Positions 1 to 7,542 are shown, numbered from the stretch's first letter. The stretch is 64,000 bases of DNA from Pseudomonas frederiksbergensis (GCF_001874645.1 NZ_CP017886.1:1798001-1862000), one strand, 5' to 3'. Notes: generated by a model not told the origin, from the letters alone. A program made the numbers and translations.

Positions 1-532
1 TGGCTTGACACTGTCGCCTTATCCCGTGGCCGACACCTTTGCCCTGCTCTCGGTGGGCGACATGGGCGCCATCAAGGTCACGACCCCGAGCGGCCCGGTC
101 TGGACCGACTGGCAAGGTCAGGCGGTCATCCCGCAGGTGGCGGCTTACGGTCGCAGCCCGGTGGAAGTCGACACCAAAACCCTGCCGCGTAACGCCGATA
201 TCAGCAACGGCCTGGCCGTGATTTCCGCCGGACGCGGTGCCGTCGACAAGGTCGAGTTCGGTGTCTCCATGACCCGCCGTGCCTTGCTCAAAGTCACCAC
301 CGCCAACGGCGCGCCGCTGCCCCGCGGCGCCGCCGTGAATACCGAGGATGGCGAGTTCGTCACCCTGGTTCAGGAAGGCGGACTGGTGTTTTTGCCCAAC
401 GTCCTCGACACCCGTGCGCTGTTTATCAAAGCGCCAGGACTGGAACGTTGCGAATTGCGTTTCGAGCTGCCGGCGGACGCCGACCCCAACGCGTACTACG
501 AAACCGCCCCCGCCAAGTGCCGAGCCCTTTGA
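1..532 (+). CDS. Fimbrial usher, C-terminal part (cut by window start)
   Basis: This is the last 175 or so residues of an outer-membrane usher of the chaperone-usher pathway, which secretes and assembles pilin subunits. The reading frame is open from the first bases of the window, so the start lies outside. The visible part matches the end of the usher plug/C-terminal domains: VADTFALLSVGDMGAI, then WTDWQGQAVIP and NADISNG, followed by a C-terminal domain with a Cys pair (CELRF near the end and AKC at the extreme C-terminus). It ends 10 bases before the first DUF1120 gene, so usher and subunits are probably one operon. The matching periplasmic chaperone must lie upstream of the window. Family call is firm; the exact fimbrial type cannot be told. 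Confidence 0.87.
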   Translation, partial: GLTLSPYPVADTFALLSVGDMGAIKVTTPSGPVWTDWQGQAVIPQVAAYGRSPVEVDTKTLPRNADISNGLAVISAGRGAVDKVEFGVSMTRRALLKVTTANGAPLPRGAAVNTEDGEFVTLVQEGGLVFLPNVLDTRALFIKAPGLERCELRFELPADADPNAYYETAPAKCRAL

Positions 533-542
533 GGATGATTTC

Positions 543-1685
543 ATGAACCTGTACCGCTGCTTGCTGGTGACCCTCGCGCCTTTGGCACTGAGCGGATTCA
601 CGCCGTTCGCCTGGGCGTCTGCCGACGACTGTCAGTTCAACCTGAGCCAGCCCGTACTCGATTACGGACTGATGAACCGGGCGATACGCTCCGATTCAGC
701 ACCGGAACGAAACCTCGGCGAGCGTCAGCTGAGTCTGAACCTGAGTTGCTCAACACCCGTCGACCTGAGTGTGTTTTATCGAGCCATGGCCGCGACGGCC
801 AAGCGCTTCCACTTTGCCGAACTCGGCAGCTATCAGATGCGGATTCGCGATGCGGTGCTCGATGGTCAGGCGGTAGAGATTGGATTGATTGCTGGTGTCG
901 GTCAGCCGCCCGCGGAAACGGGCTCGAACCTGATCTGGCGACCGGACCACGGGGTGGTTCCCATAAAGGCCGGCGTGCCGCTGCAAGGCCGCAGTTTCTC
1001 GGCGCAGCTTGAGGTGACGGCGTGGGTCCAGGAGCACGGCATGCAGGTGCGTGACGCGGTGAGCTGGGAGGCCAGCGGCGTGTTCGACGCCGTCGCTGCC
1101 GGGCGTACCCGCGAGGCGACACTGCGCGCCCGTTTCGCCCCGGCGGCCTGCGAACCGGTGCTGTCCAACGGCGGCGTGGTCGACTTCGGCAAGCTGTCCA
1201 AAAACGATCTGAACCCTGACAAGAGCACGCGCCTACCGCCCCGATCCTTGACATTAAGGGTGGGCTGCGACGCACCCACGGCTTTCGCCTTGATCATGCA
1301 CGACAACCGCTCGGGCTCGGCGACGGTCAACAGCGAGATTTACTACGGCCTCGGCACCGACAGCCGCAACAACAAGATCGGCCTGTATTCGCTGAACGTC
1401 GACCCGGCGAATGCCAGCGCCGACAGCTTCGCGCGCCTCTACCGAACCGATTCCACCACCGGTGGCGTGGCCTGGAGCACGGCCAGCGCCAGCCCGATTC
1501 CCATCGGTCAAAACAGTTACCTGGCCTTTACCGACAGCGCCGGCAGCAACGCGGGCCCGGTGATGATCCAGAACCTCAGCACTCGCGTCACCGTCGACGC
1601 CGTTATCGCGCCCACCAACAGCCTCGACCTGAGCACGGCCATCGACCTCGATGGCGCGGGGACGATCGAGATTATTTATCTGTAA
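543..1685 (+). CDS. Two-domain DUF1120 fimbrial protein, possible tip adhesin
   Basis: 380 residues with an N-terminal signal peptide (about 1-26, ending AWASA). The start at 543 is chosen because it lies 10 bases after the usher stop and is followed by the signal peptide; the frame is open further upstream inside the usher gene. There are two parts: a unique N-terminal domain (about 27-205, two Cys) and a C-terminal DUF1120 pilin-like domain that begins near AACEPVLSNGGVVDFGK and ends in the pilin-style strand GTIEIIYL. The C-terminal half is strikingly similar to the last gene of the array (3897-4547), sharing NSEIYYGL, NKIGLYSLN and YRTDSTTGGVAWS. A two-domain subunit directly after the usher resembles the layout of tip adhesins. 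That role is inferred; the DUF1120 assignment is secure. Confidence 0.85.
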   Translation: MNLYRCLLVTLAPLALSGFTPFAWASADDCQFNLSQPVLDYGLMNRAIRSDSAPERNLGERQLSLNLSCSTPVDLSVFYRAMAATAKRFHFAELGSYQMRIRDAVLDGQAVEIGLIAGVGQPPAETGSNLIWRPDHGVVPIKAGVPLQGRSFSAQLEVTAWVQEHGMQVRDAVSWEASGVFDAVAAGRTREATLRARFAPAACEPVLSNGGVVDFGKLSKNDLNPDKSTRLPPRSLTLRVGCDAPTAFALIMHDNRSGSATVNSEIYYGLGTDSRNNKIGLYSLNVDPANASADSFARLYRTDSTTGGVAWSTASASPIPIGQNSYLAFTDSAGSNAGPVMIQNLSTRVTVDAVIAPTNSLDLSTAIDLDGAGTIEIIYL

Positions 1686-1707
1686 CACCTGAACCAACCC
1701 TGCCGAA

Positions 1708-1733
1708 CCCGGGGCGCACTCAAGCGCCCTGGG
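1708..1733 (+). other. Intercistronic GC-rich hairpin in DUF1120 array
   Basis: CCCGGGGCGC (1708-1717) pairs with GCGCCCTGGG (1724-1733) around the loop ACTCAA, with one G-T pair. It lies between two DUF1120 genes, 35 bases before the next start, and has no T-tract after it. It could be an attenuator or an mRNA-stabilising or processing stem. Similar stems precede the next three genes. Confidence 0.6.
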
Positions 1734-1768
1734 CCAGTCGGGAAAACAACCATAGAAGTGAGTAAAAA

Positions 1769-2386
1769 ATGAAGAAGTACTTTGCAGCAATTTCCGCCAC
1801 CGCCCTGATCAGCATTGCGCCTTATGCCCTGGCGGCTTCAAGCACTGACCTGACCGTCACCGGCACCATCACGCCGGCGGCTTGCATGCCGAGCTTTTCC
1901 AATGGAGGCGTGATCGACCTTGGAAAAATACAAGCGAAGGACCTCAAGCTGACCACACACACGACACTAGCAACGACGCGTATGGAGTTAACCGTAGTTT
2001 GTGACGCGCCGGTTTCATTTGCGCTGAACGCCCTCGATAACCAGCCTGGCACATCGTTCAACGACAGAGGTTTCGGCTTGGGGATGACCGATGCCAACGA
2101 GAGGTTGGGCGCGTTCACGCCAAAGGTCCTGACCGTTGAAGCTGACGGCGTGCAAGCAAGAGCCATTGACTCGATCGACAATGGGACGACTTGGGCAGCC
2201 GCTACCTGGATTTTTCCTGACAGGCTCACATCAGTGGGCACAGTTGGCGGGCTTGTCCCGATTGCCGCAGAAAACGTCCTGATGAACGTTGATGTTTATG
2301 CGTGGATCGCCCGCGCCGACGGCCTGACCTTGACCGACGAAGTCAATTTCAATGGCTCCGCGACTTTTGAAATGAAGTACCTGTAA
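1769..2386 (+). CDS. DUF1120 pilin-like subunit 1
   Basis: 205 residues. Signal peptide MKKYFAAISATALISIAPYALA, then the mature start SSTDLTVTGTITPAAC shared by the whole array. Two conserved Cys (in TPAACMPS and VVCDAP) would form the pilin-type disulfide, and the C-terminus FNGSATFEMKYL has the alternating pattern and near-terminal Tyr of chaperone-usher pilins. Function: exported fibre subunit, inferred from the usher upstream. It is one of four tandem homologues (1769, 2482, 3198, 3897) that keep nearly the same first 35 residues while the middles diverge, which suggests tandem duplication followed by diversification. Confidence 0.85.
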   Translation: MKKYFAAISATALISIAPYALAASSTDLTVTGTITPAACMPSFSNGGVIDLGKIQAKDLKLTTHTTLATTRMELTVVCDAPVSFALNALDNQPGTSFNDRGFGLGMTDANERLGAFTPKVLTVEADGVQARAIDSIDNGTTWAAATWIFPDRLTSVGTVGGLVPIAAENVLMNVDVYAWIARADGLTLTDEVNFNGSATFEMKYL

Positions 2387-2399
2387 CGCCATGACGTTG

Positions 2400-2431
2400 A
2401 ACTGCTCGCCACTCCACTCGCGCGAGCGGTT
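2400..2431 (+). other. Intercistronic hairpin in DUF1120 array
   Basis: AACTGCTCGC (2400-2409) pairs with GCGAGCGGTT (2422-2431), with one T-G pair. It lies just after the stop of the 1769 gene. The same sequence recurs almost unchanged at 3113-3150. Confidence 0.6.
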
Positions 2432-2481
2432 TAGTGTCGCCCGCAAGAACCTCCTGACATCAAATAAATGAGCAATTAACA

Positions 2482-3102
2482 ATGAAAAAGTACGTTGCAG
2501 CACTTTCCGCCACCGCCCTGATCAGCATCGCACCTTTTGCCCTGGCGGCTTCAAGCACCGACCTGACTGTCACCGGCACCATCACACCGAGTGCGTGTAC
2601 GCCGAGCTTGTCCAGCGGCGGGATAGTCGACCACGGCAAAGTCTCGGCAAAAGACCTGAATCCGACCCAAAGCACGGTTGTAGGCCAGCATCCGATGCAA
2701 TTAACCGTGTCCTGTGATGCAGCGACGTTATTCGCGTTGAAACCCATTGATAACAAATCGGGAACAGAGTCAACAAACGGGCACTTTGGTTTGGGATTGA
2801 CCAACGCTGACGAAAAAATCGGCTTTGTTCATTTACAGGTCAAACAAACCTTGGCAGATGCACAGGTAGCACAGGCCATTGGTTCGTCTGATGGAGGCGT
2901 AACGTGGGACAGGCAAAACGTTATAGACAAAAACAAGCTTTCGTCGGTTGGCGCTACCGCTGATCACAACACCCCGATCCCCGTAAAAGAGCTTGTTATG
3001 GATCTGGAGGTTTCAACGTTTATAGCCCGTGCCGACAGCCTGACCTTGACCGACGAAGCCACCCTCGACGGCTCCGCAACGATTGAAGTGAAGTACATGT
3101 AA
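2482..3102 (+). CDS. DUF1120 pilin-like subunit 2
   Basis: 206 residues. Signal peptide MKKYVAALSATALISIAPFALA and mature start SSTDLTVTGTITPSACTPS, nearly identical to its neighbours. Cys in SACTPS and in VSCDAA; C-terminus DGSATIEVKYM fits a pilin donor/terminal strand. The central part (about 80-180) differs clearly from the 1769 and 3198 products, as expected for surface-exposed, antigenically variable subunit faces. Same strand and spacing as the rest of the array, so very likely co-transcribed. Confidence 0.85.
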   Translation: MKKYVAALSATALISIAPFALAASSTDLTVTGTITPSACTPSLSSGGIVDHGKVSAKDLNPTQSTVVGQHPMQLTVSCDAATLFALKPIDNKSGTESTNGHFGLGLTNADEKIGFVHLQVKQTLADAQVAQAIGSSDGGVTWDRQNVIDKNKLSSVGATADHNTPIPVKELVMDLEVSTFIARADSLTLTDEATLDGSATIEVKYM

Positions 3103-3112
3103 AGCCATGCCG

Positions 3113-3150
3113 CTGAACTGCTCGCCACTCCACTCGCGCGAGCGGTTCAG
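3113..3150 (+). other. Intercistronic hairpin in DUF1120 array
   Basis: CTGAACTGCTCGC (3113-3125) pairs with GCGAGCGGTTCAG (3138-3150), a 13-bp stem with one T-G pair and the loop CACTCCACTCGC. It is nearly the same sequence as the hairpin at 2400-2431, so it was probably copied with the gene unit. No T-tract follows. Confidence 0.65.
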
Positions 3151-3197
3151 TGCCGACTGCAAGAACCTTCGATTTTTAAATGAATGAGCATTCAATA

Positions 3198-3817
3198 ATG
3201 AAAAAGTGTTTTGCGGCGCTCTCAACCACTGCATTGATCAGCCTTGCGCCTTATGCACTGGCGGCTTCGAGCACGGACCTGACCGTCACGGGCACCATCA
3301 CGCCGAGTGCTTGCACACCGAGTTTGTCCGGTAACGGAGTGGTCGATTACGGCAAGATCTCGGCAAGAGACCTGAATCAGGACACATCCACCCCCTCGAA
3401 GATCGCACGTTGGACCTGACCGTAAAATGCGATGCCGCCACCCGGTTCGCATTGCTGGGCATCGATAACCGCGCGGGCTCCAGCGCGCTCAATTCAATGT
3501 TCGGCCTAGGCAAAATCAACGGCACCCAGAACATCGGCAAATATTTGCTGGTCATGATGAGTGCCGTGGCCGACGGCGTGTCCGTACTGCCGATCAAATC
3601 CAAGGATGGCGAAACTGGCTGGCACGGCCATTTGTTCTGGATGCCGGGCGACTACGCATCGGTGGCCGCCCCGGCTGATGCCAGTTATCCGATCAACGTT
3701 CAAGACCTCACTCTGGAGCTGGCCCTCAACACTTCCATCGAGAGAGCCTCTTTGCTCGACCTGACCAACGAAGTGAAAATCGATGGTTCGGCCACGCTTG
3801 AAATGAAGTACCTCTAA
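3198..3817 (+). pseudogene. DUF1120 pilin-like subunit 3, frameshifted in a C tract
   Basis: The first reading frame gives the usual signal peptide and mature start (MKKCFAALSTTALISL, SSTDLTVTGTITPSACTPS) and stops at 3419 after about 73 residues. The second frame, open through 3817, carries the rest: LEDRTLDLTVKCDAA to SATLEMKYL. The two halves together equal one full subunit. The break falls at the run of five C at 3391-3395 (context ACATCCACCCCCTCG). One more C restores T-P-L-E-D-R-T, which matches the 3897 homologue (LRDQTLDLNLQCDAP). It may be a true inactivation, a phase-variable tract or a sequencing error; the sequence alone does not decide. Confidence 0.8.
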
Positions 3818-3825
3818 CGCCTCCA

Positions 3826-3864
3826 GCGCTGAATCGCTCGCGGCGTCAGCCAACGGTTCAGCGC
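3826..3864 (+). other. Intercistronic hairpin in DUF1120 array
   Basis: GCGCTGAA (3826-3833) pairs with TTCAGCGC (3857-3864), with a partly structured interior. It occupies the gap before the last DUF1120 gene and ends just before an ATG at 3867, which argues for the downstream GTG at 3897 as the real start. Confidence 0.5.
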
Positions 3865-3896
3865 CTATGGCCTCCACCCGAAAAAGGAATTTACCG

Positions 3897-4547
3897 GTGA
3901 AACCTGTTCTTACAGCCCTTGCAGCTGTCGTGCTGATCGCTCAAGCCCCTTGCACCCTCGCGGCATCGGCGGTCGACCTGACAGTCACAGGCCGCATCAC
4001 TCCGCTAGCCTGCACCCCAAGCCTGTCCAACAACGGCCTCGTCGACTACGGCAAAATCTCCCGCCAGTACCTGAGCGTCGACAAGCGCACGCAACTGCGC
4101 GATCAGACACTCGACCTCAACCTCCAGTGCGATGCGCCCGCGCGTTTCGCCTTGCTGATGCGCGATAATCGCGACGGCTCGGCCATCGTCAACAGCGAGA
4201 TCTACTACGGTCTGAACCGCGACAGCAGCGGCAACAAAATCGGCTTGTATTCGCTGAATTTCGACCCGGCCAACACGGTCGTCGATGGATGGCCGCAGGT
4301 GTATCGAACCGACTCCACCACCGGCGGCGTGGCCTGGAGTTCGTCGAATAGCCGTTCAATTCCGATTGGCGCCAGAAGCTACCTGGGCTTTACCGACGTG
4401 GCCGGCAGCAGCGCCGGGCCGATTGGCATCCGCAGCCTGACGAGCCGGGTGACCGTCGAAACGGTCATCGCGCCCACCTCCGAGCTGGACCTGAGCGCCG
4501 ACGTGCAACTCGACGGCGCGGCGACGCTGGACGTTGTTTATTTGTAA
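3897..4547 (+). CDS. DUF1120 pilin-like subunit 4
   Basis: 216 residues from a GTG start. That start gives a clean signal peptide (KPVLTALAAVVLIAQAP...LAA) and has AAGGAAT upstream; the in-frame ATG at 3867 would add ten charged residues before it and lies against a hairpin. Mature start SAVDLTVTGRITPLACTPS; second Cys in LQCDAP; C-terminus DGAATLDVVYL. The body is closely related to the C-terminal domain of the 543-1685 protein rather than to its immediate neighbours, so this subunit may be an anchor or terminator subunit, or the source of the adhesin's pilin domain. Last gene of the fimbrial cluster, 15 bases from the convergent MFS gene. Confidence 0.83.
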   Translation: MKPVLTALAAVVLIAQAPCTLAASAVDLTVTGRITPLACTPSLSNNGLVDYGKISRQYLSVDKRTQLRDQTLDLNLQCDAPARFALLMRDNRDGSAIVNSEIYYGLNRDSSGNKIGLYSLNFDPANTVVDGWPQVYRTDSTTGGVAWSSSNSRSIPIGARSYLGFTDVAGSSAGPIGIRSLTSRVTVETVIAPTSELDLSADVQLDGAATLDVVYL

Positions 4548-4562
4548 TACCGGTCGGGTTCG

Positions 4563-5855
4563 TCAGACCTTTTCGCTGACCGCCTGAACGTACAGCGAAC
4601 GCCCGGCGCCGAGGCCGGCAATGATTGCGCCGAGGCCAATCACGCCGAAAATCCAGCCCAGCGCAGTCCAGCCGCCAGTCCAGTCGTGTACCAAGCCGAC
4701 CGCAAACGGCCCCATGGACGCCAGGGTGTAACCGAAACCCTGGGCCATGCTCGACAGGTTGGCCGCCACGTGGGCATCGTGCGAACGCAGCACGATCAGG
4801 GTCAGCGCCAGGCTGAACGTACCGCCCTGCCCCAACCCGAGCAGAATCGCCCAGCCCCACAGGCCTTCGATCGGCGCATACAGACAGCCGAACAGACCGC
4901 CAAGGGTCAGGAGCATGACGACGACGATCGCCAACCGCTGATCCTTGCCGCGTGTCGCCAGCCACGGCGCCGCCAGCGAACTGGCCAACTGGATAATCAC
5001 CGAACCGGACAGCACCAGTCCGGCCTGGGTCGGGGTCAGGCCACGGCCGATCAGAATCGACGGCAACCAACCGAAGACGATGTAGGCGAGCGAGGATTGC
5101 AGGCCCATGTACAGCGTTACCTGCCAGGCCAATGGATCACGCAGCAGACCGCGCACCCGATACGCCACGTTGTGCGCGCCGTGTTTCTGACCGACTTGCG
5201 GTAACCAGAAAACTGCCGCGACCAGCGCCGGAATCACCCAGAAGCCGAGGCCCAATGCCCAGCGCTTGTCGAAATATTCGCTCAACGGCACGGTCGCGCC
5301 CGCCGCCATCGCAGCGCCCAGGCACAAAGCCATGGTGTAGACGCCGGTCATGGTGCCTGCGTGTTTAGCGAAGTCGCGCTTGACGATGCCCGGCAACAAA
5401 ACGCCGATCACGCCAATGCTGGCGCCCGCCAGAATGCTGCCGGCAAACAGTCCGATCTCACCGAACGAACTGCGCAAAATAATCCCGCCGGCCAGCATCA
5501 GAAGGATTCCCAGCACCACCCGCTCGGCGCCAAAACGTCGCGCCAACAGCGGCGCCAGCGGCGCGAACAGCCCAAGGCAAAGCACCGGTAACGTAGTCAG
5601 TAAACCCGCCTGGGCAGCCGACAAACCGAGGTTCTTCGAGACCTCGCTGAGCATCGGCGCCATGCTCGATAGCGCCGGACGCAGGTTCAGTGCCACCAGT
5701 ATCAGCCCCAGCAGCAACAACCAGGGTCGGCGCAAAACCGGATGGCTTTGCTGGACCTGTTCGTCATCGGCCTCGGCATCGATCAACAGCTCTTCGAGCT
5801 CTGCCGTGCGCTTGGGTTGGGTCGTGCTGTGGGGGCTCGCCTGCTGGCTGGACAT
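4563..5855 (-). CDS. MFS transporter of the CynX/NimT type
   Basis: 430 residues with about twelve hydrophobic segments after a polar N-terminal tail of some 45 residues. RPWLLLLGLILVALNLRPALSS near the start is typical of the CynX/NimT (cyanate/2-nitroimidazole) MFS group, inner-membrane permeases usually annotated as cyanate transporters. Real substrate unknown. An in-frame ATG at 5879 would overlap the regulator stop by 11 bases; the ATG at 5855 (MSSQQASP) leaves a 13-base gap, and neither has a strong ribosome site. It follows a FadR-type regulator on the same strand, so the two are probably one transcription unit controlled by that regulator. I see no cyanase gene in the window. Confidence 0.83.
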   Translation of the reverse strand: MSSQQASPHSTTQPKRTAELEELLIDAEADDEQVQQSHPVLRRPWLLLLGLILVALNLRPALSSMAPMLSEVSKNLGLSAAQAGLLTTLPVLCLGLFAPLAPLLARRFGAERVVLGILLMLAGGIILRSSFGEIGLFAGSILAGASIGVIGVLLPGIVKRDFAKHAGTMTGVYTMALCLGAAMAAGATVPLSEYFDKRWALGLGFWVIPALVAAVFWLPQVGQKHGAHNVAYRVRGLLRDPLAWQVTLYMGLQSSLAYIVFGWLPSILIGRGLTPTQAGLVLSGSVIIQLASSLAAPWLATRGKDQRLAIVVVMLLTLGGLFGCLYAPIEGLWGWAILLGLGQGGTFSLALTLIVLRSHDAHVAANLSSMAQGFGYTLASMGPFAVGLVHDWTGGWTALGWIFGVIGLGAIIAGLGAGRSLYVQAVSEKV

Positions 5856-5868
5856 GAGGTTCTCGGTT

Positions 5869-6528
5869 TCAAGGTTCATTGATCAACTGCCGGGAAATGG
5901 CTTTGGCCCGCTCCGGGTCGCGCTGTTCGACGGCATTGAGCAGTTCGATATGCAGGTCGAACACCTCTTGACGTCTGGGAGTGATGTTGAGGGTCTGGCG
6001 CAGTTGCGCGCCGATGATGCTTGAGAAATAGCGATACAACTCGCTGAGCGTCGGGTTATGCGCGGCGTCCACCAAACGACGGTGAAACACCAGATCGCAG
6101 GCGATGTAGCTGTCGAGGTCGCCGTGGTAGTGACTGCCGCTGACACCCAATGCCTCATGCAGTGCCACCAGGTCTTCCTCGGTTCTGCGCTGGGCTGCGA
6201 GGCCAATGGCCTCGACTTCGAGGATGTGTCGCGTCTCCCGCGCCTGCTCGAGGGAGCAGCGCGACAACGCCTTCATCGTGTCCAGCGGATCGATCACCGC
6301 CCGCACATAGCTGCCGTCGCCCTGACGAATCTCGATCAAGCCGGAAAACGCCAGCACGCGCATCGCTTCGCGCACGGTGTTGCGGCTGATGCCCAGCTCG
6401 GCGGACAACTCCGGTTCGGTGGGCAAGCGCTGCCCGACCGTCCACACACCCTGGTTGATGCGTCGACGGAGCTGATCCAGGGCTTGATCGACCAAGGACC
6501 GCTTAAGGAGTGGAGAAATTTCTGACAT
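5869..6528 (-). CDS. FadR/GntR-family transcriptional regulator
   Basis: 219 residues. An N-terminal winged helix (about 10-75; GQRLPTEPELSAELGISRNT then VREAMRVL) is followed by an FCD-type ligand-binding domain (about 95-215) with the helical metal-site pattern of the family (DLVFHRRLVDAAHNP...H.ELL.A). The ATG at 6528 is preferred over the in-frame GTG at 6537 because AAGGTG sits 8 bases before it. It lies directly upstream of the MFS permease and two inverted repeats lie just upstream of its start, so autoregulation and control of the permease are likely. Ligand unknown; FCD regulators commonly bind small organic acids. Confidence 0.87.
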   Translation of the reverse strand: MSEISPLLKRSLVDQALDQLRRRINQGVWTVGQRLPTEPELSAELGISRNTVREAMRVLAFSGLIEIRQGDGSYVRAVIDPLDTMKALSRCSLEQARETRHILEVEAIGLAAQRRTEEDLVALHEALGVSGSHYHGDLDSYIACDLVFHRRLVDAAHNPTLSELYRYFSSIIGAQLRQTLNITPRRQEVFDLHIELLNAVEQRDPERAKAISRQLINEP

Positions 6529-6539
6529 AGGGTTCACCT

Positions 6540-6560
6540 TTCATCCAATCATAGGATGAA
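6540..6560. promoter_or_regulatory. Inverted repeat upstream of FadR-type gene
   Basis: TTCATCC (6540-6546) and GGATGAA (6554-6560) form a perfect 7-bp inverted repeat around AATCATA, immediately upstream of the regulator's ribosome site. The position suits an autoregulatory operator. No experimental support. Confidence 0.5.
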
Positions 6561-6564
6561 TTTT

Positions 6565-6580
6565 CTGACATGTTAGTCAG
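6565..6580. promoter_or_regulatory. Second inverted repeat upstream of FadR-type gene
   Basis: CTGAC (6565-6569) and GTCAG (6576-6580) flank ATGTTA, 4 bases beyond the first repeat. FadR-type proteins bind short palindromes with a central GT...AC type core, and this is a plausible second site. Confidence 0.4.
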
Positions 6581-6646
6581 CTCCGTCTGAAAGGACAAGC
6601 TTCTAGGGTTAGAAGGCAGGAAAGGGATCGGGATTTTCGATTGTTA

Positions 6647-6669
6647 AAATTACCCTTTGGGGGTAATTT
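6647..6669. promoter_or_regulatory. Operator-like palindrome of mqsRA
   Basis: AAATTACCC (6647-6655) and GGGTAATTT (6661-6669) are perfect 9-bp arms around TTTGG, 24 bases before the mqsR start. MqsA of E. coli binds a palindrome of the ACCT-N-AGGT kind in its own promoter; this site has the same place and general layout. Binding by this MqsA is inferred. Confidence 0.6.
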
Positions 6670-6693
6670 ACATCTCAAGGTGCAAGGTGTCTT

Positions 6694-7005
6694 ATGGAAA
6701 AGAACACACCTCATTACGACCTGTCGGTGGTCAAGGCGGAGGTAGTAAGGCTAGGTTCCAAAGCGTTTACCGGCAGCGCACGGGAAGGAGGCCGAAGGCT
6801 CGATTTGAGTCTTGCCCAAATGCAGCAAATCGTCTGCGCCCTGGAGCAGAGGATGCTCTACAAATCCATGACAACTTACACGGACTATCAGATCTGGCAG
6901 GACGTCTACCACGCAAGAATTCGTGATATGGAGATCTACCTCAAGGTGACCTACCGCCCAGGCGGTGGTCCGCCGGTAATCTCCTTCAAGGAGAGAGACA
7001 CATGA
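6694..7005 (+). CDS. mqsR: MqsR-family toxin (mRNA interferase)
   Basis: 103 residues, the usual size for MqsR, a RelE-fold ribonuclease that cleaves mRNA (GCU preference in E. coli). The start MEKNTPHYDL resembles the E. coli MEKRTPH start. The core LYKSMTTYTD, IWQDVYHARI and IYLKV is strongly conserved, with Lys57, Gln69 and Tyr82 at the positions of the E. coli catalytic residues Lys56, Gln68 and Tyr81. A Gly/Pro-rich loop (RPGGGPP, 88-94) sits before the last strand VISFKE and is longer than in E. coli. AAGGTG precedes the ATG. The gene overlaps mqsA by four bases (ATGA), with toxin first as in other mqsRA loci. Confidence 0.92.
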   Translation: MEKNTPHYDLSVVKAEVVRLGSKAFTGSAREGGRRLDLSLAQMQQIVCALEQRMLYKSMTTYTDYQIWQDVYHARIRDMEIYLKVTYRPGGGPPVISFKERDT

Positions 7006-7484
7006 AAACACAGCAATGCTTCAGCTGCGGTACCCAGGACGGGATGCAGCATTTCGACGGGCGAAGCTTCACCATCGACTTCAGACAGTTGACGCGTCAG
7101 GTGCACGATATTTCCGGATGGGAGTGCCAAGCCTGTAGTGAAATCGAATTCGATGACGGCAGTGCAGAACGTTACTCCGAGGCTAGTGATCAATTGCTTG
7201 AGGACTCCCGGCAGCTCATGGCAGCCGAGATGAAACGCATCCGCCGCAAACTGCACCTTACGCAAAAGGAGGCAGTGAAATTACTGTCGGGCGGCGGGCA
7301 CAATGCCTTTTCCCGTTACGAGCGTGGCGAAATCGCCCCTCCTCAGCCGCTATTCATGCTGATGCGTCTGCTTGATCGCCATCCTCACCTGATGGCTGAA
7401 GTGCAATCGCTGAACGAAGGTCTGGATCTGCGCCAACGGCTGGAAATCAAGGATCAAGAACGCGAAGGCGTTACCGCGCCATAA
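7002..7484 (+). CDS. mqsA: MqsA-family antitoxin and repressor
   Basis: 160 residues, longer than the 131 of E. coli MqsA because of a C-terminal tail of about 25 residues. The N-terminal zinc domain has CFSC (Cys6, Cys9) and CQAC (Cys42, Cys45). The C-terminal HTH domain carries the hallmark LTQKEAVKLLSGGGHNAFSR followed by YERGEIAPPQPL. It is expected to bind and neutralise MqsR through the N-terminal domain and repress the operon through the HTH. It is coupled to mqsR by the ATGA overlap and followed by a two-way terminator shared with the facing aap operon. Confidence 0.93.
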   Translation: MKTQQCFSCGTQDGMQHFDGRSFTIDFRQLTRQVHDISGWECQACSEIEFDDGSAERYSEASDQLLEDSRQLMAAEMKRIRRKLHLTQKEAVKLLSGGGHNAFSRYERGEIAPPQPLFMLMRLLDRHPHLMAEVQSLNEGLDLRQRLEIKDQEREGVTAP

Positions 7485-7495
7485 ACCCCGGACAA

Positions 7496-7526
7496 AAATA
7501 AACCCGGAACAGGTCCGGGTTTATTT
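7496..7526. terminator. Bidirectional terminator between mqsA and aapP
   Basis: AAATAAACCCGGA (7496-7508) pairs perfectly with TCCGGGTTTATTT (7514-7526) around ACAGG. A/T-rich ends on both sides let it serve both convergent units. Confidence 0.8.
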
Positions 7527-7542
7527 CATTGCCTGACTTCGA

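Noticed and set aside
5869..5879. MFS gene start at 5879 overlapping the regulator
   Set aside because: Possible, but the ATG at 5855 avoids the overlap; neither has a decisive ribosome site, so the shorter form is listed.
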